Source of the DNA: a virus
Length of the DNA: 21,817 bases
Virus record (IMG/VR): IMGVR_UViG_3300030060_006367
Span: 9,772 to 31,588 of that record
Direction: 5' to 3' (one strand)
The notes beneath the pieces are model-generated. The model made no database searches, was not told the DNA's origin, and saw nothing but the letters and a program-made list of their open reading frames with translations. The first letter of the stretch is position 1; every line of letters starts with the position of its first letter. Positions 8,654-19,900 of the stretch are shown in pieces. Both the position numbers and the translations under genes were made by a program.

Positions 8654-10963
8654 ATGAGTTTTGCAAATATAATTAATAGTTGGAGTACAAGTGCTCAAAG
8701 AGGTAGAGAAAGAGCTAAAAGCTCAGCTAATATTGCTATGCAGACATATACTACTAATGCTGAAACTCAGATGTTAGCAGAAAATGTTCGTGCACAAAAT
8801 GAAGCATTTACAAATACTATAAATTCTACAGCAGAAAGTTACGCAAAATATGCTAGACCAAAAGACCATGCTTCTTTAACAAGAACAGTAGAGACTGCAG
8901 AAGCAGAATTTAAAAGCAAATTAAATCAATTTGGAGACGACCCATTAACATTTTATAGAAATGGTGGAAGACAATTCTTGGAAGAATATAAAGATGCTAT
9001 TATGGGAAGTTCTGCTGTAGCAAGAATTAAAAATAATATTCCTAGTATTAAAAAATATTTAGAACAACAATCTAAAGACCCATATATGTTATCTGATATG
9101 GATAGAAGAAACTATGAAGCTTACATGAAAGGTGAAATAGATGATTATAGATTTGCAGGTTCTTATACTAAATTTGATAAATTAGACAATATAGATAATT
9201 GGAATAATCCAGATTCAGGAACTGGTTTATATGATAGTTGGGGAGAAATGGTATTTAATTCAGATAATCATGGTGCGGCTTTAAATAATTATAGAATAGA
9301 CCATGGATTATCTGTAGACTATATGATAGAAAATAAATATAATCTTGAAGGAGATGTAATTAATTGGTTAGATAACAATCATAGTAGATTATATAATGTT
9401 AGGTCTACTGGAGCTCCACAAGAAGCAGTGAGAAAAAGACAAGAAGAGGTACAAAAAATGACTTCTGCTAACTTTACAGATGCAACAATAGGTATATTAG
9501 ATATGTATTCTTCTCAAAATCCATTTAATGATACTGACCCAGCTAACTCAACTGCAAATTACAATGCAGGATTATTATATGGACTAGAGCCATATAGATT
9601 TGATAATACTTTAGCTAGAGGTAAGAAAAGAAAAAATAGAGTTGTTTGGAATGGTGTGTTAGATGGTAGAGGTGGTGAAGCTGAAGGTGGCTTTATGGGT
9701 GTATTATTCCCTGGTCATGAAGACAAAAGTCATATACATACATCTGATTTAAGTGGTATATGGAGAGGTGGCGAAGGTGTTCAAGTTTGGACAGAAAAAG
9801 GAGATAATATATATGACACCAGCTATAATGAAGGTAGTAGGTTGGATTTTGATTATGGTCCTTTTGATGGAACCTTAAGTTATAGAGGAGCTGTTCAAGT
9901 TTATGCTGTTAAAAAGCCAGGTGAAGATAGAGAAACATTAGTTACTTATGAAGAAGCACAAGAGCTTAAAAGATTAAATGACCCTAATATGACAATAAGA
10001 CCAACTATGGCAATGATGTTTAGAGATGCTGATTATCTTTTTAATGATTGGAGTGTTGCTGATACTAAAGGAGAGGAGAGTATATTTGTAGAGGTTGATT
10101 TAAGAAATCCTCATGTATCAGGTGCTTTCCATAACTTTATGGAACAAAAAAACAAAGACTTAACATTTACATTAAAATCAGTAAAAGAGCATCAACCTAA
10201 TTCATATAACTGGGAAGGTGCTGGTAATAAATTTGTTTATACTACAGATAATACAAGAGATGCTGTAGGTACATTATTTGATGATGCAAACAATGCATTA
10301 ATGAAATTTGGCCAAAGACCTTTAGGGCCTGGTACAAGTTTAAATGTAGAAGGTTCAGCTCACTTATTAGCATTTGCTTTAGAAGAAGCAGAAAGTGGTA
10401 ATCCATTATTAATATTACAAGAGGTAGGTAATTCGTATAATAAAACTCATAGAGATATGCAAAAAGATTATGAGCAAATGGGAATGGAATATCAATTACC
10501 TGAAGGAGCTAACTTAGATGATTTAACTGAAGGCTCCCAAGAATTACAAAAATTATTGGTATCTTTAGAAAAGAAAGATTATGAATCATTCTACAATACA
10601 ATACAAAGTTACGAAGAGAAGGTATTAGGTGTAGAAGAATTTGAAGCTCAGTTGGGAACATTAGATAAAGGAACTCTAGAATATAGACAAACTAAAAATA
10701 TTATAAACAATCTGAAAAAACAAGCAGAAAAAAAGGTTGATGATGTAAAAAGGTCTGTTGACCATGTTTCAAAAGCTGTTATGTATTATGGCGAAAATGT
10801 TAGGGGAGACTTAAAACTATATTCATTCCAAGAACAATTTTCTCATAGAGCTCAAGATAAGACAATGAATTATTACGAAAACCCATCAGGTTTAGAGTTA
10901 GATAAAATTAACGAAGACCATTGGGACCAATTAGATAATTCAACAAAGAATTTTGTACAATGA
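8654..10963 (+). CDS. Putative virion cargo protein directly upstream of the giant RNA polymerase gene
   Basis: This is a 769-aa protein whose ATG lies 7 bases after the previous stop, in an A/T-rich leader without Shine-Dalgarno. Residues 1-65 are a helical, Ala/Asn/Thr-rich N-terminus. Residues 100-170 hold a charged helical block (NGGRQFLEEYKDAIMGSSAV, then RRNYEAYMKGEIDDYRFAG) that looks like a conserved structural element of crAss-like virion proteins, though I cannot name the family. The middle (about 325-420) is Gly/aromatic-rich and probably beta-structured (FMGVLFPGHEDKSHIHTSD). The end (about 625-710) is Lys/Glu-rich and likely coiled coil. No signal peptide, membrane span, catalytic motif or cysteine is seen. 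Its TGA stop overlaps the ATG of the giant downstream gene, so the two are probably made in a fixed ratio. A packaged partner or chaperone of the polymerase is an inference from position only. Confidence 0.7.
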   Translation: MSFANIINSWSTSAQRGRERAKSSANIAMQTYTTNAETQMLAENVRAQNEAFTNTINSTAESYAKYARPKDHASLTRTVETAEAEFKSKLNQFGDDPLTFYRNGGRQFLEEYKDAIMGSSAVARIKNNIPSIKKYLEQQSKDPYMLSDMDRRNYEAYMKGEIDDYRFAGSYTKFDKLDNIDNWNNPDSGTGLYDSWGEMVFNSDNHGAALNNYRIDHGLSVDYMIENKYNLEGDVINWLDNNHSRLYNVRSTGAPQEAVRKRQEEVQKMTSANFTDATIGILDMYSSQNPFNDTDPANSTANYNAGLLYGLEPYRFDNTLARGKKRKNRVVWNGVLDGRGGEAEGGFMGVLFPGHEDKSHIHTSDLSGIWRGGEGVQVWTEKGDNIYDTSYNEGSRLDFDYGPFDGTLSYRGAVQVYAVKKPGEDRETLVTYEEAQELKRLNDPNMTIRPTMAMMFRDADYLFNDWSVADTKGEESIFVEVDLRNPHVSGAFHNFMEQKNKDLTFTLKSVKEHQPNSYNWEGAGNKFVYTTDNTRDAVGTLFDDANNALMKFGQRPLGPGTSLNVEGSAHLLAFALEEAESGNPLLILQEVGNSYNKTHRDMQKDYEQMGMEYQLPEGANLDDLTEGSQELQKLLVSLEKKDYESFYNTIQSYEEKVLGVEEFEAQLGTLDKGTLEYRQTKNIINNLKKQAEKKVDDVKRSVDHVSKAVMYYGENVRGDLKLYSFQEQFSHRAQDKTMNYYENPSGLELDKINEDHWDQLDNSTKNFVQ
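10960..10963 (+). promoter_or_regulatory. ATGA stop-start overlap (translational coupling site)
   Basis: The TGA (10961-10963) of the 769-aa gene shares bases with the ATG (10960-10962) of the giant gene. The giant frame has a TAA at 10936-10938, so this is its first possible ATG. No Shine-Dalgarno precedes it. Termination-reinitiation is the simplest way to start translation here. Confidence 0.7.
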
Positions 10964-13900
10964 GTTTATTATTCAGAGCCACACAAAGTAACATAGAAAA
11001 AGATATAAAAAAGTATGATTCAGGCACATCAGCTAAAGAAGAATCTACTCCTATACAAACACCTTCTAATTTACCACAACAATATAACGCTCCATTAGGT
11101 GAGGGTTTGCAAAACAGATTTGCATCTTCTAAAAACTTTTTAGGTGATGACAGAGAGGGATATATGCGTAGTGAAGCTGTAGATGTAGATTTGCCACAAG
11201 GATTACAATTAAGAGAGCAAGAGGTAAATAATCAATTAATGGACCAGTCTAGGCAACAAGCTTATTCTGCTTCAGACCCTGCTGTAAACTCTTTTTTTAT
11301 AGAATCAGGAGTGGTCCCAGAAAGTAGCGATAGAACTAAAGAGGCTGCTTGGAGGTCTAATATGTTTAATAGTATTAATGAGTTTGATGCTCCCCCTACA
11401 GAAGCAGGTAAGATTACAAGAAGTTTAGCTTATGGATTTGGAAATTTTTTAGAAAGTTGGGGTAATATAAAACAAATGATTTCGCAAACAACACAAGCTG
11501 TTTCAGATAATATTATTAAGTTTGCTTTAGGTCAAGTTGTGGGTCAGCCTGAAGCGGCTCAACATTATGAAGGTTTAATGGAAATTACAAGAACTGGAGG
11601 CACGCAACAAGATATTGAAAAATATATTACAGAAACTATGGGTCTTGGTGATAAGATTGATACAAAATCAGTTTCTGAAATATTATATGGATTTGATTGG
11701 ATGACTGACAAGACTCTTGCTGCATCAGCTAGTGGGCCAGAGGGTAATTTTTTACAAGAAGCAGGTAAAAATTTAAAAGCTTTTTCTAATTGGGAAAATG
11801 ATGTGTATCCACATAGGGACGCAAGATTAAATGATGAGGGAGCTTTTTATATGGGTGAAGATGGAAAAGGTATGTTTGGATTAGGAATAGTGCCTACAAA
11901 AGTTAATTATTCATTAATGTTTACTCCTGATTTTTGGACAACAGAAGCTGTTCAACAAGTACCTTATTTATTAGAAGGACTAGGTGTTGGCTCTATATTA
12001 AAAAAAGTAGGAACATATGGTTTAAAACAAGGATTAAAAGCAACTGGAAAAAAAGGAGCAGCATATATGGCTAACCCTTCTGTTATAAGTGCCTATAAAC
12101 AAAAAGCATTAAATAAACTATATAAAACTATGGGTTTTAATGGTAGAAATGCTAGTGTTGCTGCTGTAACTAAAGGTCAATTATTAGAAGGAGCAGTTGA
12201 AACAATATTTGGTGGTGTTGGTTATTGGTTGCCTCATGCAGCGCATATATCTAGTCAAACATATATGGATGTTTTAAAACTTTCTGGTAATCCTGATGTA
12301 GCTAGAGCAAGTGCTTGGGGTACTTTTATAGATAATACAGCTACTATGCCACTTGCTATTTTTCAACATAGTATACTTACAAAAGGTTTAACAGGTATTC
12401 GTCAATCTATAAAATTAAAACCTAAAGGAAATCCATTTAAACAAAGACTTAAAGCTCTTATGCCATCTATGGCCTTACCATTTGTAGAGTCAAAGTTTGA
12501 AGAGATAGAAGAAGTTTATCAAGATTGGACTATTCAAAAAAATGTAGCTCAATATAAAGGTGAGGAGTACATGGACTTTATGGATTACTATAGAAGTCCA
12601 GAGGCTGCACATACTAGAGTGTTGTCTGCAGGTATGGGTTTGGCATTTGGTAGTATAGGTTTAGGTAGAGATATTGCAAGTGATATTAGAGCTGCAGATA
12701 TGCGAAGTGTTATAAATGATGCAGCAGAAAGGTCTGCTAATATAGATGCTTTAATAACACAATTTGGACTTAATAAACATGTTAGTGAAGGTGTAGAATC
12801 TACACATACTTCAGTAGAAGATGCTATACAAGATATGTATTATCATGCTGCGTCACAAGAAGATATAGGTGGTAGCAAAGATGTGATAAATCACTTTGTA
12901 GAATTAGGAAGTATAGGTCTTACTAAAACAGAAGCAGATAGACACCTTAGTGCAATAGAAGCTATACATGAAACCTTTAAACCTTATATTGGTATTACAG
13001 AGTCTATGACAGATGAGATGGGCGTTAAGAAAAAAGTTAAAATTGCTAAATATGCTTATGAACTTGAATCGCAAAAACAACAACTATCTGAAATTAATGA
13101 AAGCTATGATGCGCAAATAAAAAAGATACGTGAAAGCGATAGGTCTGCTGGTGTAAAGAAAAGAATGATTAGTAAGTTAATGAAAGAACAGCAAAGAGCT
13201 AACATTACTTTAACTAAGGATATAAATAAATATCAAACCGATATTGAAACTTTATTAGATGAGCACGATAGATATATGAAAGATAGAGAGGCTTATCTAA
13301 AAACAAAAAGAAAAGATGTTAAGGCTAAAAAAGCTGATGCACCTGTAGTTATTACTAAAGAAGTAAAACAAAAGCTTAGAAAACAAGGTTATAATAATGC
13401 TGATATAAAAGAAATGTCTGTGTCTCAAGCAAACAAGTTGGTAAAAGAAGGCACAACAAAACAAGAAGCAGATAAAACTGCACAAGCAAAAGAAACGCAA
13501 AGTACAGCTTTATTAAAAACAAAACTACTTGCAGCTAATTTAGGTTATAAAAATGCAGACATAAATAAAATGTCTAAAAAAGAAATAATTAGAGTCTTAA
13601 ATAATAAAATAAAGAAAACTGATTTTTTACAAAAAAAACCTAAAGAAGGTAAAAAGCCATTAGGAAAAATAATTTCTACTAAAGGTATGCTTCCTGCTAA
13701 TATTTTAAATCGTAAAGAAAGATATGAGGTGATTCATGATGGTGAAAAGAAAACGGTAGAAGTTCGAATTTATGAAAATGGAAAAGAAGAATATAAATTA
13801 ATTAATAAAGATGGTGCCTCGACTATTATAAAAGTTCCTGAAAAGGGTACTATTAAAGAAAAAATAGATTTAGCTCTTGAGGATGCAGACGCAGTTTTAA

Positions 13901-16900
13901 CTGAAACAATAACAGATGTTGATAAATTATACTCTAAAAAACAAATAGAAAAACGTGGTTTAGTAAGAGAGGGGGATGTTGAAACACAACAAGAAGTTCC
14001 TGCAGAAATTACAAATGGTTTAAAGACTAAAAAAGAAAAAGATTTAGCAGAAGAAGTATATAGATGGTTGCAAACAGATGAAGGAAATTTAGACAATAAC
14101 TCTGTTCAGTATGAAGTGGTAAATAAAGAATCTGGTGAAGTTTTATTTTATAGAAACCCTTATATAGCATCTGCATCTAAATTAGCAGGAAAATCAATAA
14201 CAAGAGTTAAAGAGATTTTAAAAGAAATGCAAAGACAGCATATGATTATAAATCCTGGTTTAGCTCAAGTTATGATAACTAATATTGATAAAGCAGAAAA
14301 GTTAAGAGAGGTAAAAAGAAAAGATAAAAGAGATTCAAGAAAAAGATATAGTGTACAAGAAGAAGAAGAGTCGCCAACATGGGAAAGAAATATAGGAGCA
14401 GAAAAAACATTGCGTAGATTACTTAGAGGTAAAAACATAAACCTTATTACATATAACTATGCTAAAAGAAACAAACAAGGCATTAGATACTATGGAGCCG
14501 CGCAAGGACTATCTATATACTTAGATGCTAAAAAAGCTAGTCACGATGTTTTATTTGAAGAATTAGGACATATATATCTTGACGATGCATCTAATCTACC
14601 TAGCACTAAGGCTTTAAGAAAAATTATACACAAAGAGCCTGTGTTTAAAAAGAAACTAAATGAATACTGGTTTAGGATTGAATATAAAAATCCTGATGGA
14701 ATAGGTAAATATTTAGGTGATTTGATTGATATTGAAGTAGATATTGCACCATATGGTGTGTGGAAAAAAGCTAATAAAAATAAAAGCAATAGTGAATATG
14801 TTGCTTATGTAGATAAGATACTTACTTCTAAAGGATATAAAAGAAGGCAAGATAGGTTTCAAGAAGAGATAGCACATGAAGCCATGATGGAGGTTTTAAC
14901 TAAAGTAAAAAATCAACAAGCTAAAAATATACAAGAGATGAATAAGTCTTTGCTTGTGTTAGCAGGTAAAGAAGGATTGGCTTTTGTAAAAGGAATGTTA
15001 AAGTTTATTGCAAATAGATTTACTAAAGCAGAGTCAAAAAAGATATTAGAAGAAACTGGTAATGAACATCTATATAGCAAAGAGTCACAAAAAATTATAG
15101 AAAATGTATTAGATGACTTTAAAAATCATAAAGGAGAGTTTAGTGGTGAAAAGGGTAGTTATACTGCTAGACATCATATAACTCGTTCTTTAGGCTCACA
15201 GGTGTCTATGTTTGATGACGAAGCTACCATGAATGAGCTAGCAAAATATGTTGAAGGTTTATTGGAAGAAGAAACAGAATTTAAAAATGAAATTACTGAC
15301 CCTAAATACATAAATAATAAAGAAGGCCAATACTATACACCTGCTGGTGTAATAAAAATGAAAAGGTTTATTAAAGATAAAGAAGCTGAGATAAGAGGCT
15401 TTATGGAAACTTTAAGAGCAGAAAAACTTATATCATATGAACAGTTTCAAAAATACATGTCGTCTGATAAACTAATAAATAGTCTTACACAACATGTAAC
15501 AAGTTCACAATCTGGATTAACTATAAAAGAAGAGGATGAAATGCAAGCTATTTTATCTAATCAAATGTCAGATATTAATGAAGGACTTGGGCCACAACTA
15601 TCTAAAGATTTAGTTGAGTTTATAAAAACTAGTAAAGACCCTGATGTATTTGATGGTAATGTTAGAAGAATATTAATAGAAAACATATTTGATAATACAA
15701 AAAATGCAGACGAGTTTGTAGAAAATGTAGAAACACTTATAGCTATAAGAAAGTCTAATCCTGAAAGTCTAAGTTCCGATGATTTAATTTTAAGCGACTT
15801 AGCTACCTATATGCAAGAAAAGTATACAGAAAGAGGGCAAGACGCTTACAATCCATTAAAAGACCTTTACAATGAACTTAAAGAAGGCTACATGGAGGTG
15901 GACTATACAGTTATGAATCTTAGGTTAAACCAAAAAGGTAAAGCTGAGATTAGTAGACTAGTTGGTCCAAAAGAAAGATTACTTGCTACATCTATAGAAA
16001 AAGATTTTATATCTATGCTTCGTATAGAAGACTTTGCTAAGCCAAGAGTTGATAAAGGCGAAACATCTGTAGACCTATCTAAAAGAATGACAGCAGAAAA
16101 GATATCTAAACTATCTTATATGTCTAATCTTGGTAATATGTACAATCTAATATTAGATGACAACACTACAGACATGCAGGCTAGAAAAGAAATAGCTAAG
16201 TTTATTAAAAATTATTTTGCCACTAACTTAGAAATAAGTGAAAGTGCTATAGCGAAATTTGAAATGCTTAATACTGCAGAAAAAAGAAAAGCATTAGTAG
16301 AAGGATTAATAAATGATACTGCACATACATATTTTCATAGAGGTGGTAGTGATAAGCAAGGAGCCAATCCTAATCCATTTGTATTTATAGAAAGCGTATC
16401 AGATGAGGGAAGAGTTAGAACTAGAAGCAGTGCAGAAAAAGAAAATGTTAGAAATGAAATTAGAGCTGGTTTTAATGAATGGGCAAGAACAGGTCCTGCT
16501 AAAGAAGTATTTGAAAGACATTTTGAAGAAAAAGGCGAAACAGTAAATTGGGATAGCATGGTAAAAGGATTAGGAGCTATATTAACGTATTCTTTTGATA
16601 ATCCTACTACTGTACAAGACGGAAAAAGATTTTATGGTAGAGCTAAATTTAACATAGGTAGATATTTTAAGTCAGGTAATAGATATGCAAAATCTAAATT
16701 TGGAGCAGAGGCTTACATGAATCCTTTCTGGGAATTAGAAACAACTGCTAAAAAAAACAAACTATTTGGTTATGAATCTGTTATTAATGTTTCTAAAGCA
16801 ATAGCACAAAACTTACAAGATAAGAAAAGAGAAAGTACTGTTAAAGCTCCTGACAATAAAGACCTTGTTACGTTAAGTAAAAAGAATAGTTTGTCAGTAG

Positions 16901-19900
16901 GTATAGATGTTATTAACAACTCTGATATAAAGGTGTTAAGTAATTACTACAAAAACAATGCCATAATAGAGTTAATGAAAAACAATCCTAACTATAAAAT
17001 AGATATAAAGCCTAGTGGTGGTGGGTTTGTTACACTAGAAGATGGAACAAATATAAACTATAGAAAAACAAAAGTATCTCCTGAGTTATCTAGTATTATA
17101 GATATGGACTTAGCCTTACAAGGTATAGTTTCTAACACTAACTATAGTATGCCTGTTGGTATATTTGGTGATAAAGATGTGCAATATAGATGGGACAACA
17201 CACCTGTTTATAACTTGCAAGATGCAAGAAAAGAAATACGTAAGGTAGATAAAAGAAATACTTTTGCTGATGGTAGCAAGTATGGTAGCTTTAAGACTGC
17301 AGACATAAGAGCATTGGTTAGTAGAATGAAAGGGTTTATTAGTAAAGATTCTAAACAACTACATTTAACAGAAGGTTTAGCTGCTATATCTAATGCCGTC
17401 AAAGAAGGACAAAAAGATGTTATAGTATATGGTAAGCAATTTGTTTTGAATGATTTGTTAGAGTTAATGGTTTTAAATAAAGCTATATCTACATTTAATG
17501 TAAAGGAGTTAATAGACCAAAAAACATCTAACTATACTAGCTTTTTAGATAATATATCTAGAAGAATGAGAAGTGTTTCTCCGTTTTCTGCAATGGGTGG
17601 TGATTATAGAGTAGAATATGTATTAGTAAAAAGCATACCTATAAACTACAATAAGCCTATTGCACCAAGAAAAGGAAGAAACGAGGTTGCTTTAGACAGC
17701 AAGCCTGCAGGCACATCTATAAACATTCAAGAGGCAGAAGATGCGTTTTCTATTATATCAACAACAGGGGCACAAATAGCTAGAAAAAGATATGGTGGTA
17801 TAAGAGACTTTGGTAATCATTTAAAGTGGGTAGGTAGTCATAATGAATTAGAAAATGATACATATAATAAAAACTTTGATAACGTACCTTTTTATTTTAA
17901 AACCAATACTGCTATTGCAAGTCAAGATTTCTTAAAAAAGAATCCTGTGCTTAAAGATGTAATGAACAAGATAGAGCAAAGACAGTCTGTTGTTGGGGAA
18001 AACACTATTGTAATATTTGCTCCTGAAACTACAGTTAAAATTAAAAACGAAAAGTTAAAAAAAGAATTTAAGTCTTTAGAAGAAATACAAAACATGTCTA
18101 TGGAAGAGTTTAACAAAAACCAAGATAGACTATTTAAATTTAAAGATAAAGATAATGTAGAAAAGTATGGATTAAGTGGTAAAGAAATAGGTATACAATT
18201 AGAGTTAGATAAAAAATCTAATGACTCTGTTTTGTCTAAACAGCTACAATTATTATTATTAAGTCCACTTAAAGAACAAGCTGAAACAGTTATTAATAAT
18301 TTTGTAGAAGCATTTAAGCTTAAACAACCACAGCAGTTTAAGAAAATGACTGACGAGGCTTTATATGATAATGCTAATAGAGAAAACTTTGCTGAAGCTA
18401 AATTAGACTTAGTTAAGAAAGGTTCTTTTGATAACAACTCTATAGCAGTAAGAAATCAATTAGTTAAGTCTGTGTTTGGTAAAATGCTTACTAAAAGAGG
18501 TCCTGGTGGAACGCTAACACAAATGCCAGGTATATTCTATAGAAAATCTTTTAGTCCAGGAGATGTAATGTTTGATGCTAGTTTAGGACTACAAGGATAT
18601 GGTAGAACTAAAGATGGTAAAATTACTTCAGCAGATATAGCTGTAGGTGAGAGAGCTGGTCTCCAAGTAGGAGATGTGGTATTATTACAAAGACTACCTA
18701 CATCAAAAGGTGGTGATGCTATATACGCTACAGTTGTAGATGTAATACAGGGCATAGGTAATGGTGTTATGGTTCCTGCTGAGTTAGTAGGTAAAGTTGG
18801 TTCTGACCATGATGGTGATACTAACCAAACTTTAAGAAAATATAGAAACCCTAAAACTAAACATGAAATAGCATTTAATAAAGCTTTTGATTCTTTAATA
18901 AACTTTATTAGAAGTCCAGAGTATGCTGCGTATATGGAGGCGGAAATGGATTATATGTCTGTTTACAAAGGTGTAGAGTCTGATTTAAACCAAGCATATA
19001 AAAATTCTGATATATATGATAACTTAAATGATTTAACATATTTTGGTAATGAACAACTGCTAAGGTTTAAAGATGAAGGTCAAATAGGGATAGGTGTTGC
19101 AGCCATACAAAACACATTACAAAAAGTTTTATCTGCATACAGTGTGTCTTTTGAGTCGCCTGGTACATCTATAAATGGTAAAAATTTATCTACAAAGTTT
19201 AGTTCTTCAAAATCAGCTATACTAAATATGGCATTTAAATTAAACATACTGGTAGATGATGTAAAGAAAGGTTTAGCTAAATACTTAAACATGAATAGTG
19301 TAACACATAATATGTGGTTTCATTTATTAGGTAGAGGCGTTAGCTTTAAAGATGCTTCATTAATACTTGCGCATCCTGTTGTAAGACAATATGTTAGAAT
19401 GATGCAAGACACAGCATTATTACAAGGTAAAGAAAAAATAGTAGCAAAGAAAAGAATAATAAATCAGTTGTTAAATGATAATGTTACATCTGATAAAATT
19501 AAAAGTGCTTTTTATACAGAGTCTTTTGATGTAAATACAGCACCTGCGCAAATAACTAAAGAAGAAAATGTAGCTGGTATAATTCAATTAATAAGAGATT
19601 TAGATAATGATATAATAAATGCAAAAATTACCGCATTGTCTTCTATTATTAATTATGATAGCAATATACCAGTAACTTATTTGGGTGGCTTAAATCTACT
19701 AAAACAAGTGTTAGACTTAGGATTAAATGATGGAGGGGTAATAAGTATGTCAAATCTTATAGATGTTAATACTGAATTTACATTTAAAGAGCTTGTGTCT
19801 GGATTAAAAATAAACGATGTTAGTGATGCATCTACAGCTGTAGAATTTAAGTCATCATTTATACAAAACAATTTGGAGTTATTAATAAAACAAATAAATA

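Noticed and set aside
10936-10963. Frameshift fusion of the 769-aa protein to the giant protein
   Set aside because: A shift would have to occur in the 25 bases after the TAA at 10936, and no canonical X-XXY-YYZ slippery heptamer is there. The ATGA overlap explains the junction.
10961-10963. Recoded TGA (alternative genetic code, as in some crAss-like phages)
   Set aside because: Reading through this TGA meets TAG after ten codons. No in-frame TGA or TAG occurs inside any of the five genes, so the standard code is sufficient.
17922-18437. Minus-strand open frames of 60-170 codons, the longest here, others scattered from 2465 to 21656
   Set aside because: All lie opposite clearly coding plus-strand genes. 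Their products are rich in Ser, Leu, Phe and Ile, as expected from the complement of A-rich codons. None has a recognisable motif or a gap to hold a promoter.
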